Shown piece after piece: positions 41,318-49,181 of a DNA stretch of 64,000 nucleotides. A model generated the notes under the pieces. That model was not told the origin of the DNA and made no database searches. It saw only the letters and a program-made list of their open reading frames with translations. The stretch's first letter is position 1; each line of letters starts with the position of its first letter. Source of the DNA: Candidatus Delongbacteria bacterium (GTDB taxonomy: Bacteria; CAIWAD01). A program made the position numbers and the translations under genes. Location: positions 1 through 64,000 of the forward strand of contig JBAYTZ010000004.1 in the NCBI GenBank assembly GCA_041675285.1. Direction: 5' to 3'.

Positions 41318-43082
41318 GCTCGCCGCCTTCCTCGGTCCGGGTGGGCTGGGGCAGGCGGATGGTGAAGCAGGACCCCCGGCCCGGCTCACTCTCCAGTTCG
41401 ATCACGCCCTTCAGGCGGCGCACCGCCCGCTGGCAGATGGCCAGCCCCAACCCGGTTCCCGGGATGGCGGCGTCGTCATGCAGGCGGTAGAAGGATTCGA
41501 AAATCTGCGGCTGATGATCCGGCGAGATTCCCAAGCCGTTGTCCTGCACGCGGATCACCACTTCTTCATTGGAGCAGTCCGCCGAAATGACGATCACCGG
41601 ATCCCGTTCGGGTTGGCGGTAGCAAATGGCGTTGTCCACCAGATTCTGCAGGATCATGCGCAGCAGGCGCCGGTCTCCCTGGATGACCGGCAGATGCTGG
41701 GCCTCCACCGTGGCCTGGCTCTCCCGAATGCGTCCGTCCAGGCTGGCCAGAATGTCCTGGCAGAGACGGTCCAGCGGCAGGCGGACCAGCTGCGGTTCGA
41801 TCTCGGCGGCCCGGGAGTAATCCAACATGTCGTTGACGTGCTGGAACATCCGCTTGGAGCCGGCCAGGATGAACTCCAGACTCTGGCGCCGCTCCGGGGA
41901 CAGCTCCGGCCCCAGCCGATCCAGCAGCATCTGGGCGTGTCCGCCGATGGAGATCAGCGGGCTCTTCAGGTCGTGGGCCGAGGCGTAGGCCAGGTGCCGC
42001 AGATCCTCGTTGCGCTCCAGCAACAGGCTGGACTGGGCTTCCAGCCGCTGCCGGGTCTGCTCCATCTCGTCCACTTGGCGGCGCAGATCGCTTTGGGCCA
42101 CCAGGATTTTGTCTCGCAACGGACGCATCAGTACCAGGCTCCCCAGCAGTCCGACCAGACCCAGCCCGAGCACTGTGACCAGGATGCTGACGAGCCAGGT
42201 GCGGGACTCTCCCAGCAGTCCCTGCCGTGGCACGGCCACCGTCAACCACCACGGGCAACCTTGAACGGGCGTGGCGCAGACCAATAGGTCGCCGATGGAG
42301 AAGATCTGGCTTTCCTGGACCAACCGGCTCGTCGGGGTGGATCCACTCAGGTTGCGGGCGGTGCGCGGCGCCCGGGGCGTGGCCTGGAGGACCGGCTCCA
42401 CACCCTCTTCATTGGCGGTCAGGGTCACCAATTGGGAGGAGACTTCGTGCTGGCGCTGGAGGGGCAGGGAGAGGGACTCGCGCAGGACTCCCAGATCAAA
42501 CACCAGCTTGTCCGTCGCCACGATCCGCTGATCCGGGGAGAAAACCGGGGTGTGCAGGATCACGTGGGGTGATCCGTCCAGCAGGAAGACCCGGGTCAGG
42601 CCCTGGCGGCCCCGGCGGGCCGGACCGGCCGACCAAGTGTCCAACAGGTCGAAGCGGATCGGCAATTGCTGGATGGAGTCCGGGATCTGACTGCCCACCT
42701 GGACAATCAGCGTCCCCTGGGGACTCACCCGGATCAGGCTGCGCAACTCGCTGGAGAACTCCACGGCATCCCGCAGCTTGGGGGCCAGCAGGGTGGCCGC
42801 CTCTGCCGGGCTGAGCATGCCGCGGTCCAGCTCGGCGGTGGTGATCCGCGCCGCCGTGCGGCTGGAGACCTGCCAGCCCAGCTCGGAGAGGCGCCGCAAC
42901 GTCTCGTCCACCACCCGGGCCCGCAACTCGGTGTCGTGCCGCAGGGTGTTTTCCGCGGAGGCCGTCACCCGGCGGGTCAAGGGAAACCACGCGACCATGG
43001 TGATCAAGCCCAGAGTGAGCAGGAGCGTCAGGGCGGAGTAGGCCAGCAAGTGGTGGCGGAGGATGCGGCCGGTAATCTGCAT
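41298..43082 (-). CDS. Membrane sensor histidine kinase
   Basis: 594 residues: membrane segment 1 (LLAYSALTLLLTLGLITMVAW), a ~250-residue extracytoplasmic sensor with a double-Cache-like feel (SLIRVSPQGTLIVQVG, VILHTPVFSPDQRIVATDK), membrane segment 2 (LVSILVTVLGLGLVGLLGSL), a coiled-coil linker, H box ASAHDLKSPLISI with His 370, N box NLVDNAICY, and G boxes DNGLGI and GTGLGLAI. It autophosphorylates and signals through an unidentified response regulator; none is encoded next to it. A short ATTGT-CCA-ACAAT repeat lies just upstream of the ATG (43084-43096), and no clear binding site is visible. The ferredoxin overlaps its 3' end. Confidence 0.92.
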   Translation of the reverse strand: MQITGRILRHHLLAYSALTLLLTLGLITMVAWFPLTRRVTASAENTLRHDTELRARVVDETLRRLSELGWQVSSRTAARITTAELDRGMLSPAEAATLLAPKLRDAVEFSSELRSLIRVSPQGTLIVQVGSQIPDSIQQLPIRFDLLDTWSAGPARRGRQGLTRVFLLDGSPHVILHTPVFSPDQRIVATDKLVFDLGVLRESLSLPLQRQHEVSSQLVTLTANEEGVEPVLQATPRAPRTARNLSGSTPTSRLVQESQIFSIGDLLVCATPVQGCPWWLTVAVPRQGLLGESRTWLVSILVTVLGLGLVGLLGSLVLMRPLRDKILVAQSDLRRQVDEMEQTRQRLEAQSSLLLERNEDLRHLAYASAHDLKSPLISIGGHAQMLLDRLGPELSPERRQSLEFILAGSKRMFQHVNDMLDYSRAAEIEPQLVRLPLDRLCQDILASLDGRIRESQATVEAQHLPVIQGDRRLLRMILQNLVDNAICYRQPERDPVIVISADCSNEEVVIRVQDNGLGISPDHQPQIFESFYRLHDDAAIPGTGLGLAICQRAVRRLKGVIELESEPGRGSCFTIRLPQPTRTEEGGEHDHAHA

Positions 43083-43244
43083 GATTGTCCAACAATGACT
43101 TCAACAGTATCGGAATTCAGGGGATCAGATTTAGGATCCGGGATTGGGAGCGGAGAAAAGTCACGCCAATTGCAGCGGAGCTCAAAAAGCATGAAACCAG
43201 GCTGACTTCCGGGCGTTGAACGGCAACCAAATTTGGAGGCTCCC

Positions 43245-43913
43245 ATGAAGACCAGCCTTGAACGACTTCTGAAACCGCCTGCCGCCCTGCTCCTGGCGCT
43301 GGCGGTTTTCCTGTTGAGTGGGGTGGCCGGCGCCCAGGGCCCGGAGGAAGAGGGCAAGAAGGAGATTCGGGAACAGCGGATCGTGGTGGAAAAGGACCTG
43401 CAGGGCGGACCACGGGGTGCCTTCCTGGGTGTGGTGCCCCGAGCACTGGACCACGTGTTGCGCGCTGCGCTGGACTATGAGGAGGCGGGCGTCCTCTTGG
43501 CCGAGGTCGTTCCCGATGGTCCGGCCCACAAAGCCGGCCTTCAAGTGGGGGACATCCTGGTCAAGCTGAACAATCGTCCGGTTCACGACGTGGATCGCCT
43601 GTTTGCCCTGATGAAGGGGCTGAAAGCGGGCGAAACGGTGGAACTGGTGCTGTGGCGCAAGGACAAGCAGCGGACGGTGAAGGTGGTGCTGGAGGACCGC
43701 CCCCGGCCTCAGTTGGGCTGGCTGGATTCGGAACATGGGGCGCTGCAGTTGGACCTTTCAGCCGAAGGTGTCCGCGACCTGCAGGGGCTTGAACTGGAGC
43801 TTCAGGGTCTGAGCCGGGAATTGGAAGACCTGACGAAGGAGCTGGACGTGGACGCCCAGACCGGCCAGATCCGCTTGTTCACCAACGATGTCGTGGAGTC
43901 TGAGATCAACTGA
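43245..43913 (+). CDS. Periplasmic PDZ-domain protein
   Basis: 222 residues from ATG 43245 (GGAGG upstream), with signal peptide LLALAVFLLSGVAGA. One PDZ domain (~55-150): GAFLGVV, GVLLAEVVPDGPAHKAGLQV, GDILVKLNNRPV. It is followed by a helical tail (GLELELQGLSRELEDLTKEL). No protease domain is present, so it resembles a stand-alone adaptor or regulator of HtrA-like systems. It is divergent from the sensor kinase (162-base gap), a possible envelope-stress pairing. Confidence 0.82.
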   Translation: MKTSLERLLKPPAALLLALAVFLLSGVAGAQGPEEEGKKEIREQRIVVEKDLQGGPRGAFLGVVPRALDHVLRAALDYEEAGVLLAEVVPDGPAHKAGLQVGDILVKLNNRPVHDVDRLFALMKGLKAGETVELVLWRKDKQRTVKVVLEDRPRPQLGWLDSEHGALQLDLSAEGVRDLQGLELELQGLSRELEDLTKELDVDAQTGQIRLFTNDVVESEIN

Positions 43914-43937
43914 ACGAGATCATGCCTGGATCGACTC

Positions 43938-43960
43938 AGGGGCGACACGTCGCCCCTTTT
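43938..43960 (+). terminator. Terminator of the PDZ gene
   Basis: 8-bp stem AGGGGCGA / TCGCCCCT with loop CACG and a T-run, 24 bases after the stop codon. Confidence 0.9.
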
Positions 43961-44031
43961 CTGTGTCTGCTGGAAGAGATTGGTGGACAATGGATTCTGA
44001 GAATATTTACGGCAGGTCTAAAACACTACTT

Positions 44032-44047
44032 GTCAGTAACTACCGAC
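44032..44047. promoter_or_regulatory. Palindrome upstream of the TetR gene, candidate operator
   Basis: GTCAGTAACTACCGAC is a 16-bp inverted repeat with two mismatched pairs (GTC.GTA..TAC.GAC), 32 bases before the regulator's ATG. Its size and place suit autoregulation by a TetR-family dimer. Confidence 0.35.
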
Positions 44048-44079
44048 TTTCTCAAGTTGTGCCTGAACCAGGAGGACCT

Positions 44080-44817
44080 ATGACGCCCATCGAACCCAGT
44101 CCGGAAACCAGCGGGCCCGCCTTGCCCATCCAGACCTTTCGCCAGGTTGCCCAAGGGTTGCAGCCCCGGCCCGCGGTGCCGGCCGAGGCCCAGGCGGAGG
44201 AGGGTGGCCTGGGCCGCAAAGCCCGGGAGCGGATCCAGCGCCGTCGGGAAATCCTGGACGTGGCGCGCCAGCAGTTCGCCCGGCGGGGGTTCAACGGCGC
44301 CACCCTGGACGACATCGCCAAGCAGGCGGAGTTTGCCAAGCCGACCTTGTACCAGTTCTTCGACAACAAGGAACACCTGTTCCACAGCATTCTGACGGAC
44401 GGCTACCAGGATTTGCTGGGGATTTTGCGCAAGACCGGGACGCCGGAGGCCGGCTTTTCCCACCAGTTCCGCACGCTGTGCGTCATGTTCCTGATCTACT
44501 ACCGCAAGCATTTGGATTTCTTCGTCATCCATCGGCAAGTGCAGCATCGGCTGCTGCAACCGGCGGAAAATCCCTGGCATGACCAGTCCCAACAGCTGTT
44601 CCTGGAGATCCGCGAGCGGTTGAAAAGCCTGCTGGTCAAAGGGATGGAGACCGGAGAGTTCCGCCGCATGGATGCCGAGCGGGTGTGTTCAACTTTTCTG
44701 GAAACTCTGGGCGTCTACACCCAGGCCTTCCAGGACGGGGGGGAGATCCGCACCGCCACCGAAATGGCCGAGGAGATCATGGGCCTGTTTCTGAACGGGC
44801 TCAGTACCCACCGTTGA
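44080..44817 (+). CDS. TetR/AcrR-family transcriptional regulator
   Basis: 245 residues from ATG 44080 (GGAGG upstream). A ~50-residue Pro/Ala/Glu-rich extension precedes the helix-turn-helix domain (REILDVARQQFARRGF, GATLDDIAKQAEFAKPTLYQ, FFDNKEHLF). The C-terminal ligand domain is helical (TLCVMFLIYYRKHLDFFVIH). The N-terminal extension is unusual for TetR proteins and could be disordered. The last 17 bases overlap the 3' end of the convergent lipoprotein gene. Ligand and targets unknown; autoregulation through the palindrome at 44032 is possible. Confidence 0.9.
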   Translation: MTPIEPSPETSGPALPIQTFRQVAQGLQPRPAVPAEAQAEEGGLGRKARERIQRRREILDVARQQFARRGFNGATLDDIAKQAEFAKPTLYQFFDNKEHLFHSILTDGYQDLLGILRKTGTPEAGFSHQFRTLCVMFLIYYRKHLDFFVIHRQVQHRLLQPAENPWHDQSQQLFLEIRERLKSLLVKGMETGEFRRMDAERVCSTFLETLGVYTQAFQDGGEIRTATEMAEEIMGLFLNGLSTHR

Positions 44818-46324
44818 TGACGATTCGCGTGGGGAAGTCGAAGTCTGTCCAGGTGCCGGCGATGCTGCCGTCGGGACGGATGCGCAACACGCGGTTGCGT
44901 TCCGTGTCCAGCACCCAGATGTGTGAATCGATTCGATTGAAGGCCAAGTCTTTCGGGAACAGCAGGCCGTCCAGCGCGACCTGCTCCTGATCAAAGAAAT
45001 AGCGGTGCACGCTGGAATTGAGCCCGCGGTCCAGCACCCAGCACAGTCCTTCCGACCACGTGGCCGCCACCGCCACCGGATTTTGGAAGCCGCTGATGAT
45101 CAGGCTGTCCACGCCATTGGGCTCGTAGCGGACCAGCATGCCGGCTTCTTTATCCACCAGCCAGCAGGCGCCCGTCGAATCCTCCACGGAGACATCCACC
45201 GGGAATTGGTAGCCGTCGCGACGGATCACGTGGGGGCTGGTGCGCACGTCGTCGATGCTGCCCTCAAAGCCGTCCGCCACGTGGTAGAGGTAGTTGCTGC
45301 CCTCGTCGCAAATCCACACAGCGCCGGTGCGCTGGTCCAGATCCAGGGCGTTAGGCCGGGTCAGCCCGCCGATGCGCCGGACTTCCCGATCGCCGAAGAT
45401 GTTGATCTCCACCACCTGGGCGCTGTCGGCGTCCAGCACCAGCACGCTGCCGGTGCGGAACCAGCTGCGCAGGCGGGTGGGCCGGGCCAGCCCCGCCGAC
45501 ACACGGAACAGCTCCCGCCCCTTGAGGTCCAGACTGATCAGCGCGGGCGGATCGCCTTCGCACAGCCACAGCCGGCGATTTTCCGGGTCCACGTCCAGGT
45601 CCTGCAGATCGTGGTAGCCTTCCAGGCGCAACAACTCGTCGCCGATGGACGAGAGTTTGACCACCTCCTGCTGTCCCTGGCTGATGATCCACGCGCAGCC
45701 CACCTCCGTGTAAACCGTGACGGTCAGCGTGTCGCGGGTCACGGCGCCGTACTCGTCCACGGCGGCCAGCGCCAGCCAGGCGTGCATGGTGGAATCAGGC
45801 ACGGTCCAGCGCAGGGAGTCCCCGCTTGGGGCGGAGAGGCTGCCCCACGGGGTGCTCCATTGCAGGGAAACGGCGTGGGAGTCCGGATCGCTGGCCCGGC
45901 CATAGACGCTGATCGTGTTGCCATTCAAGACGGTCGTGGCGGAGGCGCGCAGTTCCTGGATCACCGGCAGCTGGTTGTGAACCCAGAAACGCAGCGTATC
46001 GGAGCTGAAATTGCCCAGGGGATCCGTGGCGCTGACTACCACGCGGACGAAGGCGCTGCTGTCCGGGCTTGTCCAGCGGGCTGAATCCTGATAGGTGCTG
46101 GTGATCATGCCCACGCTGGCCTGCCATTCCACATCCAGGGAATCGCCGTCGGGATCCGAGATGTCTGCGCGCAGCAGCAGGGATTGACTGGGATTGCTGG
46201 TCTCGGACTCCAGCCGCAGATTGCGAATCAGGGGCTCCAGGTTCACATCCTCGCGAGGGGCCTTTGCACAACCGGAAAACCAGGCAGTTAAGATCACCAC
46301 TGCCAGGTAGAACAGGCGTATCAT
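44801..46324 (-). CDS. Lipoprotein with Ig-like domains and an NHL-type beta-propeller
   Basis: 507 residues. The signal sequence ends AWFSGCAK, a lipobox with Cys 19. Next are two cadherin/PKD-like segments (ADISDPDGDSLDVEWQAS, YGRASDPDSHAVSLQW), then a six-bladed propeller-like repeat (RPNALDLDQRTGAVWICDEG, FPKDLAFNRIDSHIWVLDTE). Such propellers bind ligands or proteins outside the cell. Its start overlaps the stop of the upstream outer-membrane gene by 4 bases (ATGA), so the two are made together and may form one complex. Confidence 0.75.
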   Translation of the reverse strand: MIRLFYLAVVILTAWFSGCAKAPREDVNLEPLIRNLRLESETSNPSQSLLLRADISDPDGDSLDVEWQASVGMITSTYQDSARWTSPDSSAFVRVVVSATDPLGNFSSDTLRFWVHNQLPVIQELRASATTVLNGNTISVYGRASDPDSHAVSLQWSTPWGSLSAPSGDSLRWTVPDSTMHAWLALAAVDEYGAVTRDTLTVTVYTEVGCAWIISQGQQEVVKLSSIGDELLRLEGYHDLQDLDVDPENRRLWLCEGDPPALISLDLKGRELFRVSAGLARPTRLRSWFRTGSVLVLDADSAQVVEINIFGDREVRRIGGLTRPNALDLDQRTGAVWICDEGSNYLYHVADGFEGSIDDVRTSPHVIRRDGYQFPVDVSVEDSTGACWLVDKEAGMLVRYEPNGVDSLIISGFQNPVAVAATWSEGLCWVLDRGLNSSVHRYFFDQEQVALDGLLFPKDLAFNRIDSHIWVLDTERNRVLRIRPDGSIAGTWTDFDFPTRIVINGGY

Positions 46325-47787
46325 TCTTGGACCACGGTTTGTTCCGTCACTTCATACAACAAGGACTCAAGGGCCGAGGCACACCAGGTGTCCAGGACTT
46401 GGCGCATCAACTGACTGCGCTCCACCGCGCTGCCCGGCTTTTCCCGATGTCCGTGAGTTACCGGGAAGGTGCTCCAGCGGCGCTTTCCCTGCTGCTCGCG
46501 GCTGAGCAGGGCTTGGACGGGAGGGCCCGGCTGGTCCACCTGGTGCAGCCACAGGCGGGCTTCCAGACGACTGCCCGAACGTGTTCCGGCCAGAAGCGGC
46601 GGCCAGTACACGCCGGAACGCAGGGCCGGTTCAAAACTGAGTACCCGTCCCTGCAGGACGATGTCCGCCTGCAAGGCGCGCCCAATCTCATTCAACCGCT
46701 GCTCGCTGACCATGCGCTCCGGGTCCAGATGCTGGGTAAGCAGCATCCGGCGCACTTCCTCCGCGGGGATGATCTGGAAGCTGGAATCCGCCTCGATGGC
46801 CTGTCGGAGGCCTTCGCTGAGCGCCGAGGCGACGGGCGCGCCACCGGTGTCCTCCACCGGGAGCAGGGCGACCCGCAGTGACAGGAAGGGCAGGCGGCCG
46901 GCTTCGGTCAGCAGGGCGGGCGCGCCGGGTTCCAACGTGAAGGAGGGGACCCGGTTCTTTTCCTCCAACTGGCGCTGCAGGAAGTCGCGCAAGTGCCGGT
47001 GTTGCAAGCGAATCAGCTGGGGCGGTTGATGCTGCCAGCGCAGCCCGGCGTACAAACCGAAACGATCCAAATCGTACATCACCCGTTCTTCGGCGCCCAC
47101 GCGAAGTTGGAACCCGAAGGGCAACCGAACCCCGGCCCCGGCACTGAACTGATAACGGGCTTCCTTGCTGGCGGTGGACATCTCCTGGGCCAGCTCGCTC
47201 TCCACAAAGACCCAGCGCTTGAACAGGTGGTAACGCATGGACGCGCCCCAGAGCAGCTGCGAATTCTCCAGGTGGTTGTCGGTCCTGAGGCCGCCGTTCA
47301 GGGACAGCCACAGCGGGGATTGTTCCGTTGGACTGTCGCCAAACTCAAGCTGGACAAGGGATTCCGATTGAGTCCGTCCGGCTGTGAAACTGTCAAAACC
47401 GGCCAGTTCTCTTCTGAACCCACTGGGAAAAATCAGGGCCTGGCGCACTCCCAGCTGTAGGAAGGGCCACGCGGGCAGAGGGTGGCGGTAGCTCAAGGCC
47501 GCCAGCAAGTCCCCTTGGCCGCTCTTGCTCAGCCCGCGCTGTTCCTCCATCAGGAAGGGATAGCTGAACTCAAAGCTCAGCCGATCACTGATGCCCACCT
47601 CAAGTTTCAGGGCGCTTTCCATCCGGGTGGTGTCCGCCTGAATGGAGAACTGCTTGCCTTGGGCTTCCAGGACCAAGCGCCCCTTGCGGGTTTCCTCCAG
47701 GAACAATGGCGCATCGCCCAAGCGATAGCGGGCGGCCAGAGGTGGGGCGACACAGAGCGCCAACAACAGGAATGCGGAACGACGCAT
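46321..47787 (-). CDS. Outer-membrane beta-barrel fused to a CsgG/TolB-N-like domain
   Basis: 488 residues from ATG 47787, the start that gives the signal peptide SAFLLLALCVAPPLAAR. The first ~290 residues are alternating amphipathic strands with aromatic ends (LSFEFSYPFLMEE, RWVFVESELAQEM, YDLDRFGLYAGLRWQ), as in outer-membrane barrels. Residues ~310-420 (FLSLRVALLPVEDTGGAP, IIPAEEVRRMLLTQH, EIGRALQADIVLQGRVLSF) resemble the nucleotide-fold domain of CsgG and TolB N-termini. I know no named family with this order. Coupled by ATGA overlap to the lipoprotein downstream. Function unknown. Confidence 0.65.
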   Translation of the reverse strand: MRRSAFLLLALCVAPPLAARYRLGDAPLFLEETRKGRLVLEAQGKQFSIQADTTRMESALKLEVGISDRLSFEFSYPFLMEEQRGLSKSGQGDLLAALSYRHPLPAWPFLQLGVRQALIFPSGFRRELAGFDSFTAGRTQSESLVQLEFGDSPTEQSPLWLSLNGGLRTDNHLENSQLLWGASMRYHLFKRWVFVESELAQEMSTASKEARYQFSAGAGVRLPFGFQLRVGAEERVMYDLDRFGLYAGLRWQHQPPQLIRLQHRHLRDFLQRQLEEKNRVPSFTLEPGAPALLTEAGRLPFLSLRVALLPVEDTGGAPVASALSEGLRQAIEADSSFQIIPAEEVRRMLLTQHLDPERMVSEQRLNEIGRALQADIVLQGRVLSFEPALRSGVYWPPLLAGTRSGSRLEARLWLHQVDQPGPPVQALLSREQQGKRRWSTFPVTHGHREKPGSAVERSQLMRQVLDTWCASALESLLYEVTEQTVVQE

Positions 47788-48063
47788 GGCTCTCCAGCTG
47801 GACTCAGGGATTTCGTGCCGGAAGGCTTGGAGCAAAGCCCATGCCGGACACGCCGATCCACTGAAATTCGGTGACCGGAAGGAAAATTATTGACAGGCAA
47901 TGAGATGCGCTCGATGTTCCGGCCACCGCAGGGGCTCCTCTGTTGATGGGGCTGGGGCAAAAGTTCCTCATGGGCAAGAGTTTCCGCTTGTTGCACCCCT
48001 GCGAGGGCAGTATTTTCAGACCCGTTTCCAAGCGCGCGCACATCGTTGGCCCTGGGAGTTCAG

Positions 48064-48966
48064 ATGATTCGTTGCCTCACGTTCTTGCTGCTGTTGGCGA
48101 CCACCACGTGGGCCCAGTTGGGTCAGGTGTTCTATGCCGGCGAGCTGGATTTCCATTACAGCCAGTTGTTCGGGGAATTCAACGGCGACTTCAGCGTGGA
48201 AGGCGCCATCGACACCGCGCAGTGGATTCCGGCGCTGGACCAGGGCCTGGGCGGCGCGATATTCGCCACGGATTCCACGGCGGCCCAGCAGCTGCTGACC
48301 TTGGCCGTGCAGCAGGATGTGGCCGAGGACACGACCTGGAACGTCTTCGGACTTTTGTACCGCAGCCCAGGAACGGTGGGCGAAGGCAATGTGTCCAACC
48401 CAACGTCCACGGTGAACCTCTTCTTCCTGTGGCATCTGGACAGCTTGTCCCTGCCGGATTTCAGCGACAGCCTGGATTTTGAAGAAGTGCTGGGCGCGTT
48501 GTCCGCGGAATACAAACTGGTGGGCACGGCCACAGCCTTGAACATCGCCACCCTGGATGCCACCAGTTTGGAATACAGCTTTAGCGGGATCCTGATCGAC
48601 ATCGAGAACGGGGGCATGCCCATCCTGGTGACCGGCGGCACGGCCCAATTGCAGAGCTTCGACGTGGATGTGGCGGATCCACCCTTCACCCGACCTGCCA
48701 CCTTCCTGCGCGTGAGCCCCAATCCCTTCAATCCCAGCACTCGGCTGACCTTCCAACTGGCCGCGCCGGGCACCGTCACCCTGCGAGTTCACGATCTGAC
48801 CGGGCGGCTGGTGGACCAGCGGCCGCTGGGTTGGCTGACCAGCGGGACCCACGAAGTGTCGTGGCACGCGTCCACCACCGGTGGCACAGCTTCGGGCGTA
48901 TACCTGCTGCGCTTGTGGCAGAATGGGGTTCTGCAGGCACAGGAACGGGCCCTCCTGCTCAAGTAG
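48064..48966 (+). CDS. Secreted protein with type IX-like C-terminal sorting domain
   Basis: 300 residues from ATG 48064 (GGGAG upstream), with signal peptide MIRCLTFLLLLATTTWAQ. The ~215-residue middle has no motif I recognise. The C-terminus is a sorting domain: SPNPFNPSTRLTFQLAAPG, LRVHDLTGRLVD, SGVYLLRLWQNG, ending ALLLK. It is divergent from the outer-membrane barrel gene over a 276-base gap. A possible promoter for this gene is TTGTTG-N17-TATTTT just before the start; the rest of the gap shows nothing I can name. Confidence 0.8.
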   Translation: MIRCLTFLLLLATTTWAQLGQVFYAGELDFHYSQLFGEFNGDFSVEGAIDTAQWIPALDQGLGGAIFATDSTAAQQLLTLAVQQDVAEDTTWNVFGLLYRSPGTVGEGNVSNPTSTVNLFFLWHLDSLSLPDFSDSLDFEEVLGALSAEYKLVGTATALNIATLDATSLEYSFSGILIDIENGGMPILVTGGTAQLQSFDVDVADPPFTRPATFLRVSPNPFNPSTRLTFQLAAPGTVTLRVHDLTGRLVDQRPLGWLTSGTHEVSWHASTTGGTASGVYLLRLWQNGVLQAQERALLLK

Positions 48967-49181
48967 CCCGGGCCGCAGCCGGACGGTTCCATGCAGGCGC
49001 CCCCCCCCCCGCGGTGTCGTCCTTCGCGGTTATCGATTGCGCCGCAACCCCAGATCAACACTCGCCCAATTCCCTTGCCACAGCTTTGCCTTCGCGGTGC
49101 TGGCACCATTCTTGCCGGTTGTCAGCGATGTAGTCCGGAACGACCAACCTCATTTGCAGCAATAGCAGGAGTTCCATTTCG

